Positions 1 to 10,007 are shown, counted from the stretch's first letter. The stretch is DNA of 64,000 bases from Anabaena sp. WA102 (GCF_001277295.1 NZ_CP011456.1:5088001-5152000); one strand, 5' to 3'. A program made the numbers and translations. The notes: generated from the sequence alone by a model not told the origin.

Positions 1-145
1 TCACGTTGTTATTTATTATCACATTCACGAACCAGTATCCTAGATTTTCTCATACCTTAGATAGATATATAAGCAAGGGATCATTAATATAGTAAGGGTC
101 AGAAAGTTTATGCCCATCATGTAGGTGTTAAGACAGTTATCAGGT

Positions 146-3100
146 ATGTATCGCAAACGTCAGTTATCAAAAATCTTCACCAAATTGATTCGGCGGTTTT
201 TGACCCACTCAAAAAAACAAATTATTTGGTTACTGTGGACTACTTTCGGTACTCGGAAACAATGGAAAGTAACAACCGCAGGTTTCGTATTACCGACAGT
301 GGCAATGGTCTCAATGGTAGTAGTATTATTGACCACTACTATTATGTTACGTTCCTTTGACCGAGCCAAAAATGCTAGTAATGTCCGCATTAACGAAATT
401 GTACTTAGTGCTGCTATTCCAGCAATTGATCGTAGTCGAGCTAAAATCAACAAACTCTTTGAAGATATATCATTACCAAAAATCACCCCCACAGACGCAG
501 AATTATATAAAGTTCTTGATGACATAAACAATATAGACAACATTAATAAATACACCTTTGCAGACGAAACCAAACTGCAAATAAGTTTTGATATTAGTGG
601 CAATAGTGTAATTGAGCAACCTACTATAAATACATCATTATATGATAACGAAACAGTAAATACAGCCTGGAAATTTCCTGTTGATACTGACAATAATGGG
701 AAATTTGATAGTTACACTCTCTATGGCATTTTATTTAGAACTCCCAGAAATATTAGTGGTAAATATGCCCGCGCGAGAAACCGCTTAGAAGCCAGAACTT
801 CACCAATGATCAAAGGAATTTTAGATACTAATTGCACCACAAATAACAACCCAATATTGGTCGGTAATACAGGTTGGATTAAACAAAATAATGAGCTAAA
901 AAAATCCTTTTTTGTTTATACAGTTACAGTACCAATTATAACTTTGCCTAGTGATACTACCAATTATGAGAAATATCAAGGCAGTAAAGGTTTTGCCGCC
1001 CTAGAATATCAACAAGACCGCATCCAAATACCACCCAGTAACATTGCTATTTATAACGATGATCTAGAAATTAATCCCGATACAGCCCTAAATCTTAATG
1101 GTGGAATATTTACTAATAGTAATTTTTTAACAGGTGGTTCTGGTCAAGTTCAATTATATCAAATCAGTAGTAAAGAATCCTGTTATTACAAATCTAAAAA
1201 TTCTAAAATTATCGTCGGTGGAAATTTAGGAGCAGGTGGTTTTAAAAGTGCAGGAACTACCACAACTAAAGTTGATTTATTCAAAGGTACTACTACTAAT
1301 CCTGCTGCTTCTACATGGGAGGCATCTGTTACTAACAGTTCTAGTAACCTCATGTACAATAACCTCGCTTATATAAATCGGATTAATAAACTGATTTCTA
1401 GTCAATTTGCTAATGCTATTAGTAGTGATCCATCCGAAGTGAAAACAGGTATTGAAAATAAAAAACAAGATTTAGGTTTATCCAGTTTCACAACAGCGGA
1501 ATTTGATGCAATTCGTCGTCAACAATTACAGCTTTATTTCCAAAAACGGACTCGTCGCGTACCTTATCAAGAGGTTAATTTTGCCAGTACAGAGACATTT
1601 CCTGCTAATGTACTTCAAGGTAGTGGTGATAAATTGCGTCCTATTGATAAATGGATGTATGCCACAGATCCCAGTGATGGTAAAACAGGGACAGGCTACA
1701 GTACATTAACTTTAAATGCTACGGGTAAATCTCTACAACCACAAGCTACAGAACCACAGGCACTTAAAAATGCTGGTGGTATAGAAACTACGTTAGGTGA
1801 CAGAGTTATAGTTAGCAATAACTTATCGGAAATCTGGTGGGATACAACCGCAGCAACATCTTCAGGAAATAATGTTCCTGAACAATGGTGGAATACAAGT
1901 AACAACCCCAAGGGATTTTTAGGGAATAGTATTACCCATGCACAAGAAATTAGTGGGATTAAATGGAATGCAGGGGATACAACTAAAACTCGGACAAGAC
2001 AATCTTTTGTCCAAACAGAACCATTAGCAAATTTAGCAGATACAGGTAGAGATGGTGCATGGGAATTAGACGCAGCTAAAATTCCCAAAGATATTACAGA
2101 ACCGGTGGGTGGTTTGCGAGTTGTTACAGGTGCAGGAGTATATCTGAGTGCAGCCGATACTACAACTACCGTCAACAGCACAGTTAAAGAAATATGGTCA
2201 GATACTATGCCAGTTCCTGGGACTGCACCAACGACAAAAACCATTGCCCCATACTATCTATATGATTCTTCCATTACATATAAATGGCGTGAGATCACCA
2301 ATGCTAATACACCATATTTGAAAATGCGGGCTACAGCAGTATATCATTACAAATCTGCTAACTATAACGCTAAAATACCCACTCCTATAGCTTGTGTGAG
2401 TAGTTTTTATGTTCCTACCAACAGCACTACTGCCAAAAATCTCACAGGACTACCTTGGAATGTTGCCACGGGTGGACTATCCAATAATGGCATAGTTTAT
2501 CCTGCACCTACATCTACTAAAGGTGAGAGTCATTATGCTAAAGTCTTAAGCTATCTATCTCAATTAACTTATCCCAATGGGCGATTAATAGATGATGGCT
2601 TACTGGTCAAAGCATTAGCAAAAACAGCAAACCGGACTATTTCTGAACAGTCTACTATTGATGCTCAAATCTGCGCCCTACAAATTCTCGATGGTACTAT
2701 TAGTCCCAGTAATTCCGTCATTCCTCATGGTGCAATTTATGAAACATCATTATTGGACTCCAGGGAAATTGTCCGTAATAGTTCATCTAATAATACAACC
2801 TATGATTATCCCATCATAGACAGACAACCTTTAGAAATTCGGGCTACTGTGTTGGACCTTAACCAACTGCGAACAAAAACCATTGGTACTTCCTCACCAT
2901 CGCAAGAATACTTATTACCTAGTAGTGGTATTATCTACGCAACTCGTAATGATGCTTTACTAGATGCGTCTGGTACATCAGGCATACAAACAGACGCGCA
3001 AAAATTAGTAAGTCCTGTTGACCATATTCTTGATTCTACTCGTCGTCCCAATGCAATTATGCTCATCAATGGAAGCAAACTAGGACGGGGAACAACAAAT

Positions 3101-4582
3101 ACTTACCGAGAAGAAGAAAAAGGTTTAATTTTAGCCAGTAATTTGCCCGTATACATTAAAGGTAACTTTAATCTCCATACTCAAGAGGAATTTACACAAA
3201 CTCTAGCAAATGACTGGAATAATTTTTACACTCGTACTAGCACCAACCTTAATCCTAACTTTGCTTGTCGTTCTGGTAATCCTCAACTACCCAATTGTCC
3301 TACTGGGGATGAATGGCGACCCGCAACAGTCTTAGGTGATGCTGTTACCTTGCTTTCTGGCAACTTTAGAGAAGGTTTTCGTGATGAAGGAGATTATGAC
3401 TGGAATAATAGTCTAGTTGGTACACCAGCGCCAGGGTTTTCCGCAGTTAATTTCTTTGGTGCAAATGGTAAATGGGCTGATATAAATAATTCTGGTTTTC
3501 CTAAAGACTTTGATACAGCCACAACAGGATACCAAGGTAGTTCCTATGTAAATAACTTTGTCACACCATTGGTGAGGATGATACCAGCTAGACAGTATGC
3601 TTATGAAATTTGTAGTTCAGCAGTGAAAGACGAATGTTTTTGTAGTGCAACGGATACCACTGCTCAATGTGCTGTCAAAACTAAACGCTGGACAATAAAT
3701 AATGTTGCTTTCAATGGATATAACAGTTCTAGCGGAAATTCAAATGGTTGGGAAGCATTACCATTTAAGCGGCTGGCTTTGAAACGTGATTTAACTACCA
3801 CTTTGCTAACTACTCCTCTAACTATCTACGGAATTCCTGCCAGTGGCAATAAACTAGCAGAATATCCAGTAGGTGGCACAACCTCACCAGCACTAGCCCT
3901 AGACTCCAGTGGTAATCAATTTCTTGTTCCTTGGTTACTACCCAATAGTAGTAATGTATTTGAACCAGTTTTACAAATTCAAAAACCCTTTGCCACTGAA
4001 ACTGACTTTACTAACACTACAGTAATAAGTAGTGTAAATGATACATCAAAAACACCAAAAGAGAGTCAAGATAGTAAGAACTGGTTGCAACCAGTATTAG
4101 CAGACACTACTTTTAACTTGAATGTCGCCGCAGGAGATAGTCCCGCCCGGCCAACAGAAGATAATGGTGGTTTACAAAACTTTACCCGGTTTATGGAGAA
4201 TTGGGCATCTTCTCATGGTCAAAAAACAGCAAAGATTTCTGGTTCTTTTATCCAATTGAAAAAAAGTGCTTATGCTACGGGGACATATAACGTTAATGTG
4301 GGAGCTAGTAGCATTGTATATCCTATTGTAAATGATAGTGGTGCGGCTACAGGTTATCTTCCGCCCACAAGAAATTGGAATTATGATGTCGCGCTTTTAT
4401 CACAATCTCCCGACAGATTCGCTAGTAAATTGGTACTCACATCACCGGATTTACCAGATGAGTATTTCCGGGAAGTTGGCAAAGATGATAAATGGGTAGA
4501 GACTTTGTTATGTGCTAAAACGACCAATTCCGGTACTCCCTACGCCCTAGCTCAAAATCAGCGCCCTTCTACCTGTAAATGA
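146..4582 (+). CDS. hpsA: Hormogonium polysaccharide secretion protein HpsA
   Basis: Very large (1,478 aa) Ser/Thr/Asn-rich protein. The basic N-terminus (MYRKRQLSK), followed by a single hydrophobic helix at about residues 44-68 containing AGFVLPTVAMVSMVVV and then RSFDRAKNASNVR, is what I recognise from HpsA of Nostoc punctiforme. That protein is needed for extracellular polysaccharide release during gliding. The rest shows no enzymatic motif and is probably exported or surface-exposed beyond the single helix. The frame is open from a GTG at 125, but the ATG at 146 gives the family-like N-terminus. Its stop overlaps the next prepilin-like gene by 4 bp (ATGA), so they form an operon. The AGFVLP segment resembles a prepilin cleavage site without the usual Glu at +5. 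The glycosyltransferase genes known from the Nostoc hps locus are not in this window. Confidence 0.85.
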   Translation: MYRKRQLSKIFTKLIRRFLTHSKKQIIWLLWTTFGTRKQWKVTTAGFVLPTVAMVSMVVVLLTTTIMLRSFDRAKNASNVRINEIVLSAAIPAIDRSRAKINKLFEDISLPKITPTDAELYKVLDDINNIDNINKYTFADETKLQISFDISGNSVIEQPTINTSLYDNETVNTAWKFPVDTDNNGKFDSYTLYGILFRTPRNISGKYARARNRLEARTSPMIKGILDTNCTTNNNPILVGNTGWIKQNNELKKSFFVYTVTVPIITLPSDTTNYEKYQGSKGFAALEYQQDRIQIPPSNIAIYNDDLEINPDTALNLNGGIFTNSNFLTGGSGQVQLYQISSKESCYYKSKNSKIIVGGNLGAGGFKSAGTTTTKVDLFKGTTTNPAASTWEASVTNSSSNLMYNNLAYINRINKLISSQFANAISSDPSEVKTGIENKKQDLGLSSFTTAEFDAIRRQQLQLYFQKRTRRVPYQEVNFASTETFPANVLQGSGDKLRPIDKWMYATDPSDGKTGTGYSTLTLNATGKSLQPQATEPQALKNAGGIETTLGDRVIVSNNLSEIWWDTTAATSSGNNVPEQWWNTSNNPKGFLGNSITHAQEISGIKWNAGDTTKTRTRQSFVQTEPLANLADTGRDGAWELDAAKIPKDITEPVGGLRVVTGAGVYLSAADTTTTVNSTVKEIWSDTMPVPGTAPTTKTIAPYYLYDSSITYKWREITNANTPYLKMRATAVYHYKSANYNAKIPTPIACVSSFYVPTNSTTAKNLTGLPWNVATGGLSNNGIVYPAPTSTKGESHYAKVLSYLSQLTYPNGRLIDDGLLVKALAKTANRTISEQSTIDAQICALQILDGTISPSNSVIPHGAIYETSLLDSREIVRNSSSNNTTYDYPIIDRQPLEIRATVLDLNQLRTKTIGTSSPSQEYLLPSSGIIYATRNDALLDASGTSGIQTDAQKLVSPVDHILDSTRRPNAIMLINGSKLGRGTTNTYREEEKGLILASNLPVYIKGNFNLHTQEEFTQTLANDWNNFYTRTSTNLNPNFACRSGNPQLPNCPTGDEWRPATVLGDAVTLLSGNFREGFRDEGDYDWNNSLVGTPAPGFSAVNFFGANGKWADINNSGFPKDFDTATTGYQGSSYVNNFVTPLVRMIPARQYAYEICSSAVKDECFCSATDTTAQCAVKTKRWTINNVAFNGYNSSSGNSNGWEALPFKRLALKRDLTTTLLTTPLTIYGIPASGNKLAEYPVGGTTSPALALDSSGNQFLVPWLLPNSSNVFEPVLQIQKPFATETDFTNTTVISSVNDTSKTPKESQDSKNWLQPVLADTTFNLNVAAGDSPARPTEDNGGLQNFTRFMENWASSHGQKTAKISGSFIQLKKSAYATGTYNVNVGASSIVYPIVNDSGAATGYLPPTRNWNYDVALLSQSPDRFASKLVLTSPDLPDEYFREVGKDDKWVETLLCAKTTNSGTPYALAQNQRPSTCK

Positions 4583-5307
4583 TGAAACCCAAATCACAAT
4601 CCAAAACATTATTTTACCGTGATTCCGGCTTTACAATTATTGAATCACTCATAGCTATGGTTGTAGTTAGTATTCTCCTAGTATCTATCACTCCTATCTT
4701 AGTCCTGTCGACAGCTATTCGTGTTCAATCCCGGCGCGTAGAAAAAGCAACTCATGCTGCAAATACTTTTATTGATGGTATTAAAACTGGTTCAATTGTT
4801 ACGGGTTCAAGTACAGCACCAAGTAAAAAAATTACTTTAGACCCGACAACGGTCAGAACTTCCGCAGATTATTTAATTGGTATCACACAAATGCCAGTTC
4901 CTAAAAGCAAAAGCGATGTAGATGTAAACTTGTATCTCTTCAAAGAAGATGGAAAGACTTGTATAGCCAGTGATTCAGCTTGTCAACCAAACCATACAAA
5001 TCTATTCAACGAGTTTTATATTCAAGCTATGCCCATAATCGTTAGTGGTATTCATCCAAAAACCAGTGGTTATCGTCTAGCAGTTCGGGTTTATCGCTCA
5101 GATGTTGATTTTAGTAAGCCTCTTTTAGCGAGTACAAGTAATGCCAAAAAAGTAGCTTCATCTGTTGTATCTGGTATAGGTAATCAGCAAACACCATTAA
5201 TAGAAAGAACTGTTGATATTGCCCACAGTAATACTACATTTCAGGCTCTATGTTACCGTCTTGGACTAGCAAAAGATCAGGATGGTAATAATCAATCTTG
5301 TCAATAG
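4579..5307 (+). CDS. hpsB: Prepilin-like protein HpsB
   Basis: 242-aa protein with a class III (type IV prepilin) signal: a short basic leader ending at Gly17, then Phe18 and the methylatable Glu22 (GFTIIESLIAMVVVS), followed by a hydrophobic helix to about residue 45. Such pseudopilins are processed by the prepilin peptidase and assemble in the inner membrane/periplasm. In Nostoc punctiforme hpsB-D encode pseudopilins needed with HpsA for polysaccharide secretion. The ATGA overlap with hpsA implies translational coupling. The body is polar and has pairs of Cys at both ends (CIASDSAC, CYR...SC). Assignment to HpsB rests on position and the prepilin signature. Confidence 0.8.
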   Translation: MMKPKSQSKTLFYRDSGFTIIESLIAMVVVSILLVSITPILVLSTAIRVQSRRVEKATHAANTFIDGIKTGSIVTGSSTAPSKKITLDPTTVRTSADYLIGITQMPVPKSKSDVDVNLYLFKEDGKTCIASDSACQPNHTNLFNEFYIQAMPIIVSGIHPKTSGYRLAVRVYRSDVDFSKPLLASTSNAKKVASSVVSGIGNQQTPLIERTVDIAHSNTTFQALCYRLGLAKDQDGNNQSCQ

Positions 5308-5714
5308 ATCCCACATTCAGCATGAGTAAATATACTCAAAATATTTTTCCCAGCAGGTTATTTTGTCAAAAAAAGAATTTCATAAAACAGCTAAAACCCA
5401 ATCATAATAACCAGTTCATGCTTTTTGCTATCTAGGTCGGTATTCAATGAATTTAATCTCAAACCAACTAATTTATTGACATTATTCTCAATAAACTTGA
5501 TTCGAGCTTTAAATATATCGGCGATCGCTCTAATATAGAATTGCGTGTCATTGTCTGAAAGCCTTGTTATCATTGGGTTATGGATAATTCCGAAAATTCA
5601 AAAAACACCTGCGGAATGTGGGATAGATTGCTTATTATCTAGTTTGTAGTGGGTGCATCATGTTGGGTTTCCTTGCGTTTACCCAACCTACATTAAATTA
5701 ACAGGTAAAATTCG
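5308..5714. other. Spacer between hpsB and hpsC with a hairpin repeat
   Basis: About 400 bp separate two genes that would normally be tightly linked. It holds a short repeat at 5660-5692 that can fold on itself (GTTGGGTTT ... ACCCAACCTAC) and recurs in inverted orientation at 12477-12508. A 60-codon minus-strand frame (5391-5573) is present but has no recognisable family or convincing ribosome-binding site. Whether hpsC needs its own promoter is not evident. Confidence 0.5.
5660..5692. repeat. Short hairpin repeat (GTTGGGTTT...CCCAACCTAC), copy 1
   Basis: Small palindromic repeat with the arms GTTGGGT and ACCCAAC around TTCCTTGCGTT. The reverse complement of 12477-12508 is nearly identical, so this is a dispersed repeat and not a gene-specific terminator. 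Confidence 0.6.
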
Positions 5715-6680
5715 ATGATGAAAACGCTGAAATTGATCCTTGTAAATCAAATAAAAGTTTCCAGATTTATTAATAAATCTGGCGGTTTTACGCTCATTGA
5801 ATTATTAGTAGCTTTGGTGATTGCATTTTTAATTATTGCACCATTATTCAACTTTATGATTAGTGTCATGACCGCAGAGAGAGATGAACAAGCTAAGGCA
5901 AATTCTGAGTTAGAAATTCAAACTGCACTTAATTATATTTCTCGTGATTTACAACAGGCTGTTTATATTTATGATGCTGCTGGTATTAATGCTATAAAAG
6001 CTCAAATGGCTTACCAAAGTGATAATACTAAAACTCCTATATTGGTTTTTTGGAACCGGGAATTAGTTAGTGGTGTAGTTCCCACTGTATCAGGCAATGA
6101 TGATACTTTTGTCTATTCCTTAGTTGTTTATTATTTAATCAAAGATAGTAATACAACTTGGTCAAAAGCGGCTCGTATTGCTAGATGGCAAATTAAAGAC
6201 GGTGTGGAACTTCCTAGCGGTGTAACTTGTTCTGGATATACTAAAAAGTATGTTAATGACAAAAATTGTCCGAGTCCCGGTTTTGCTCCATTTCATGATT
6301 ATTTTCAAGACTCTGATAGTTTAGAAATAGGAATGAACAAATGGAAGAATTCTGGAACTACTTATACTGCTGATGCTATAGTGTTGATTGATTATGTAGA
6401 TCAAACTACAGATTCACCACTAGCAGCTACTTGTCCTAGTGATATGGCAGCTACAACTACAACACAGGGAATTACTTGGTCAGCAATTAAACCAACGAGT
6501 ATGAATGGTTTTTATGCCTGTGTAGATAGAGCTAATACAACAGCGCAGGTATTTATTCGAGGTAATGCCCTAGCTCGTATTTATAACAATGCAAATGCAA
6601 TTAAATATACAGAGATTAAAAAAAATTTTTTTCCTACAACCAGTGTGAGAGTGCAAGGACGGGGATTTTTATATAAATAG
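5715..6680 (+). CDS. hpsC: Prepilin-like protein HpsC
   Basis: 321-aa prepilin-like protein. The leader ends at Gly24, followed by FTLIELLVALVIAFLI with Glu29 at the +5 position: a textbook type IV prepilin signal plus N-terminal helix. After the helix, SELEIQTALNYISRDLQQAV resembles the helical start of PulJ/PilW-type minor pseudopilins. Several Cys (CSGYTKKYVNDKNC) suggest disulphides outside the cytoplasm. Third gene of the hps-like cluster and co-oriented with hpsA and hpsB, but 407 bp downstream. Confidence 0.75.
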   Translation: MMKTLKLILVNQIKVSRFINKSGGFTLIELLVALVIAFLIIAPLFNFMISVMTAERDEQAKANSELEIQTALNYISRDLQQAVYIYDAAGINAIKAQMAYQSDNTKTPILVFWNRELVSGVVPTVSGNDDTFVYSLVVYYLIKDSNTTWSKAARIARWQIKDGVELPSGVTCSGYTKKYVNDKNCPSPGFAPFHDYFQDSDSLEIGMNKWKNSGTTYTADAIVLIDYVDQTTDSPLAATCPSDMAATTTTQGITWSAIKPTSMNGFYACVDRANTTAQVFIRGNALARIYNNANAIKYTEIKKNFFPTTSVRVQGRGFLYK

Positions 6681-6930
6681 AGATATCAACTAATTAGTAT
6701 CTATAAAAAATCAAATATCAGTAAAAAACCGCTATATAAAAAGGCATTATATATAGCAACATATATACAGCAGATTGCAGACTAATGAGGCTTCCGTGAG
6801 CGTCAGCCGAACGGTACAGGCTCTAAATTCCAAACCGGACAGCAAGCCAGTTTTACTCCTGACTGATCACTGAGCGAAGCCGAAGTGCTGACTCCTGCTG
6901 TATAATTATCTTATTGGCAAATAATTAGGG
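6681..6930. other. Spacer with palindromic repeat debris
   Basis: No gene seen. It contains direct and inverted pieces of common cyanobacterial repeats (gcgtcagccga..., ctgactcctgctgt) between two prepilin genes. The short repeat ATATATA near 6750 may melt easily, but no promoter can be assigned. Confidence 0.4.
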
Positions 6931-7467
6931 ATGATTTATTTATTAAATAAGCGATATAACGACGGTTTTACTTTAATAGAAATGATTGCAGTGGTGTTAA
7001 TGATAGGGATATTATCAGCGATAGTTGCACCAAGCTGGTTAGCGTTTATAAAAACTCGCAACTTAAATGTTGCCCAAGATCAAGTTTATCGAGCCATGCG
7101 TGAAGCCCAAAGCCAAGCCAGAAAGGAAAAGTTAACTTACCACGTTAGTTTTCGAGAACAAAATAATATTGTACAATGGGCAATTCATCCGGCTACAATT
7201 AACCCATCTAATGCTCAATGGAACGACTTAGATGCTAGTGTGAAGTTAGATGAAAATGAATCCACATTAGACAAATTGTCTAATGGTGTAAGACGAGTCC
7301 AGTTTGATTACATAGGTAGTGTTCCCCTCAGCCAATTAGGCCGAATCACTCTATCTAGTAAGTCTGGCGGCCAAGCAAAGCGCTGTGTTTTTGTATCCAC
7401 TTTATTAGGCGCAATGCGAACCGCGAAGGAAAATAGTAAACCTGAAGGTAGTAAATATTGCTATTGA
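6931..7467 (+). CDS. FimT/GspH-type prepilin-like protein (HpsD candidate)
   Basis: 178-aa protein with a prepilin signal (DGFTLIEMIAVVLMIGILS, cleavage after Gly12, Glu17 at +5). The mature N-terminus VAPSWLAFIKTRNLNVAQDQVYRAMREAQSQA is split here only for description: VAPSWLAF, then RNLNVAQDQVYRAMREAQ, typical of FimT/GspH minor pseudopilins. Two Cys near the C-terminus (KRCVF, KYCY) could form a disulphide. Fourth in the hps-like cluster, and therefore the positional counterpart of hpsD. I do not assign the symbol because the pseudopilins are hard to tell apart without alignment. Confidence 0.7.
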   Translation: MIYLLNKRYNDGFTLIEMIAVVLMIGILSAIVAPSWLAFIKTRNLNVAQDQVYRAMREAQSQARKEKLTYHVSFREQNNIVQWAIHPATINPSNAQWNDLDASVKLDENESTLDKLSNGVRRVQFDYIGSVPLSQLGRITLSSKSGGQAKRCVFVSTLLGAMRTAKENSKPEGSKYCY

Positions 7468-7542
7468 TTTAGGAATAATACTCAGATACCGGACTTATTA
7501 AAGAAGTTGGGTAGCTATGACACTTCATTAGAAAAACACTAT

Positions 7543-8616
7543 ATGATAGAGCAAGTTATTAAAGCTTTTGAATGTAAAGATTATCAAACAGCAGCCAAAT
7601 TAATCCAACAAATGTTGGTAGAGTCCCCGGATAATCCTTGGGTACAATTGTATTTTGGTAAGTTAAAAGAAGTTTCTCATCAATTCCTAGAAGCTGAAAA
7701 AGTATATCGTCAATTACTTCGCACGACGACGCATAGTAAAATTATTTCTCAAGCCCGTCAAGGTTTACAGCGATTAGAAGAAGTTAAACAAGAAGAAAAA
7801 CAAAGAGCTATAGTTAAAGCAACAACCGCACCTGATAACAAGGAATTGGGAATATTAGTTTTAGAACCGATTAATAACGAACTGAAAACCATCGCAGCCA
7901 GCAATTTTGCCCAAATCATGCAGGTAGATGCTTACACAGCAAGAATGATATTACCTAGCCAAAATTGGCGGGTTTATCGCATTGCTCAAGTTGGAGAATT
8001 AGCATTCTATGGAACACAATTACAACAGGCTGGTATTCCCTGTTTTTGGGTAAAAATTCCTCAAATTCAACAAATTCAAGTATTTCAAGTTAAACATTTA
8101 TCAATAAATAAATCTCAAATCAAAGTAGTTTGTCAAAATGAAGCAAATCAAACTGGTTCGATGAAATTTGATTTATCAGAAGTTACTGATAGAGTAATGG
8201 GACTTTTACCCATTTTTGAACAAGTTGTAGATGTTAATGCTAAGGGGAAAATAGAACGAAAAACTAAAACTCAAGATTATGCTCAATTTTGTGATTTACA
8301 TCTACCAAATAGACGGAGTATTTTGCGAATTTATGATCAAGGCTATGAGTTTCAGCAAGGTTTAGACTCTCAATCTCAAGCTAACCATAATACTATAAGA
8401 ATAAACTGGAATAATTTAATGGCATGGGTTGAGAACCAGTTACCTGAAGTTAAGGTGTGGTCAGATTTTAAACCCTTTGCACAAATAGTTATAGACCAAA
8501 CAGACATCCTCAAACAAATCCCATCTCACATTAATCTATTTCGCCCAGAACAAAGTAATTGGGATACAGCTTTTCATTTATATAGTGGGATTATCTTTAC
8601 TAAAAATGCTTTGTAG
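7543..8616 (+). CDS. TPR-containing conserved cyanobacterial protein
   Basis: 357-aa soluble protein. The first ~95 residues form tetratricopeptide-like helices (AFECKDYQTAAKLIQQML, DNPWVQLYFGKLKEV, FLEAEKVYRQLLR), followed by a Glu/Lys linker and a domain of unknown function (RMILPSQNWRVYRIAQVGEL and a conserved-looking LHLPNRRSILRIYDQGYEF). The open frame begins at a TTG (7507), but the ATG at 7543 fits the start of the first TPR helix better. It lies 75 bp after the FimT-like gene on the same strand and may belong to the hps-like operon. Function unknown. Confidence 0.7.
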   Translation: MIEQVIKAFECKDYQTAAKLIQQMLVESPDNPWVQLYFGKLKEVSHQFLEAEKVYRQLLRTTTHSKIISQARQGLQRLEEVKQEEKQRAIVKATTAPDNKELGILVLEPINNELKTIAASNFAQIMQVDAYTARMILPSQNWRVYRIAQVGELAFYGTQLQQAGIPCFWVKIPQIQQIQVFQVKHLSINKSQIKVVCQNEANQTGSMKFDLSEVTDRVMGLLPIFEQVVDVNAKGKIERKTKTQDYAQFCDLHLPNRRSILRIYDQGYEFQQGLDSQSQANHNTIRINWNNLMAWVENQLPEVKVWSDFKPFAQIVIDQTDILKQIPSHINLFRPEQSNWDTAFHLYSGIIFTKNAL

Positions 8617-8625
8617 GGTGTTTTG

Positions 8626-8717
8626 AAAGTATCGGCGATTATAAATCGCTACTACACAAACAAAGTCCACCTGAGTGGACTAATATAGCGACGATTTATA
8701 ATCTTTTTGATACTTAT
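8626..8717. repeat. Inverted-repeat element between two genes
   Basis: The ends are imperfect inverted repeats containing GATTATAAATCG on the left and CGATTTATAATC on the right. The centre is a small hairpin, GTCCAC-CTGA-GTGGAC. The overall shape is that of a miniature element or a double hairpin. It sits between convergent genes and could end transcription from both sides. Confidence 0.6.
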
Positions 8718-9049
8718 CCGGGAGTTTTAACTTGACGTGCCATATCTAAAAAGACATTCATATTTACGCCAGGACGACGACGAGGACTATTAGTAGGAAT
8801 GAGATATTTGGTGGCAAAATTGGCTTCAGTGGGGACTGATATTTTAACTGGTTCAGGCTTAGTAACTTTTACTGCTGCCGGTGTAGCTTTTGGTTCAACT
8901 TTTGGTGTAGGTTGTGCTGCTACTGTTGCTGGAGATGGACTAACGTTAGCTTCTTCCTTGAGTTCTAGGTAGTAGCTATCACCCTTTTTGTTAAACAATC
9001 CAGTAATAAAACCCACAATACCCGCAATGATATTTTTGATAAAGCCCAT
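8714..9049 (-). CDS. Conserved hypothetical protein with amphipathic/hydrophobic N-terminus
   Basis: 111 aa. The N-terminus MGFIKNIIAGIVGFITGLF is a short hydrophobic or amphipathic helix. A Pro/Ala/Lys/Val-rich spacer follows (about 35-75), then a C-terminal block FATKYLIPTNSPRRRPGVNM and NVFLDMARQVK, which I recognise as conserved among cyanobacterial hypotheticals. The layout suggests membrane association with an exposed, possibly RNA- or lipid-binding tail (RRRPG). Stands alone on the minus strand. Function unknown. Confidence 0.7.
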   Translation of the reverse strand: MGFIKNIIAGIVGFITGLFNKKGDSYYLELKEEANVSPSPATVAAQPTPKVEPKATPAAVKVTKPEPVKISVPTEANFATKYLIPTNSPRRRPGVNMNVFLDMARQVKTPG

Positions 9050-9395
9050 AAAAAATGCTCCTGGTTTGAATAGTTTGGAACGTTACCGAAATTGTTAAAA
9101 ATTACGGTGTAATATTACATTTGATTGCGTTATCTACGGTCAATCATTAGACCTACTATCTGCTGATTAAAAGCCCATAATTACTACTGGCAATTATTTG
9201 TAGGTTCTTTTTGTCTAAAACAGTATTCGGTAAATAACGCAAATTAATTATTAAATTTTATTATAACTATAAGATTATGAGAGCTTTTTTAATAAATCTT
9301 AATAATTTCTATTCAGTTGCAAAACTGTCACATAATTGTATATTTAGGATTACAATACTGAGTTAAATTATTAACAATAATAACTAATTAAGATT
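9050..9395. other. AT-rich divergent intergenic region
   Basis: About 350 bp between divergently transcribed genes, very A+T-rich and presumably holding both promoters. No hairpin, repeat or open frame stands out beyond the approximate inverted words ATTGCGTTATCTA and TAAATAACGCAAATT. Confidence 0.4.
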
Positions 9396-10007
9396 ATGGC
9401 AACAAAACAGCAAAATCCCGTTTTATTAGTGCATGGTATTAACGATACCGGGGCGGTTTTCAATAAAATGGCGTTTTATCTGCGACAACAAGGGTTGTCT
9501 GTGCATACGGTGGATTTAATCCCTAATAATGGTTCTGAGGTTTTGGAGAAATTAGCCCAGCAGGTAGCTAATTATGTAAATGATACCTTTGCAACAGCGC
9601 AACCACTGGATATAGTGGGTTTTAGTATGGGAGGAATTGTCAGCCGTTATTATATTCAGCGGTTGGGGGGAATAAATAGAGTCCAGCGATTTATTACGAT
9701 TTCTTCACCTCATTATGGAACTATAGTTGCTTATGGTACTTGGCTGGCTGGTGCTTTGCAAATGCGTCCTCATAGTGATTTTCTCAATGATTTAAATGCT
9801 GATGTCGAGATGTTAAAGCAGTTGAATTTTACATCTATTTGGACACCTTATGATTTGATGATTTTACCTGCTACAAGTTCGCAAATACCTTTAGGTAAAG
9901 AAGTTATTTTACGAGTTGCACTTCACCCTTGGATGTTAACAGATGATCGGACTTTAGAAAAAGTAGCCGCAGCTTTAGTAGAACCGATTAATGCGTATCC
10001 CCAATGA
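9396..10007 (+). CDS. Alpha/beta-hydrolase, lipase class 2-like
   Basis: 203-aa cytosolic-looking hydrolase. PVLLVHGINDTGAVF is the oxyanion-hole HG region (about 9-23), DIVGFSMGGIVSRYY holds the nucleophile elbow G-F-S-M-G (Ser at about 77), and ISSPHYGT follows. The acid is probably Asp in the MLTDDRT segment, and His in RVALHPW may complete the triad. Resembles small EstA/LipA-type triacylglycerol lipases. No signal peptide. The 3' end overlaps the convergent VOC gene by 20 bp. Confidence 0.8.
   Translation: MATKQQNPVLLVHGINDTGAVFNKMAFYLRQQGLSVHTVDLIPNNGSEVLEKLAQQVANYVNDTFATAQPLDIVGFSMGGIVSRYYIQRLGGINRVQRFITISSPHYGTIVAYGTWLAGALQMRPHSDFLNDLNADVEMLKQLNFTSIWTPYDLMILPATSSQIPLGKEVILRVALHPWMLTDDRTLEKVAAALVEPINAYPQ

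Noticed and set aside
1696..2244. 182-aa minus-strand frame inside hpsA
   Set aside because: Antisense shadow of a long coding gene with no start signal or family.
5391..5573. 60-aa minus-strand frame in the hpsB-hpsC gap
   Set aside because: No family or ribosome-binding site is recognisable and it lies in repeat-bearing DNA; kept out of the feature list.
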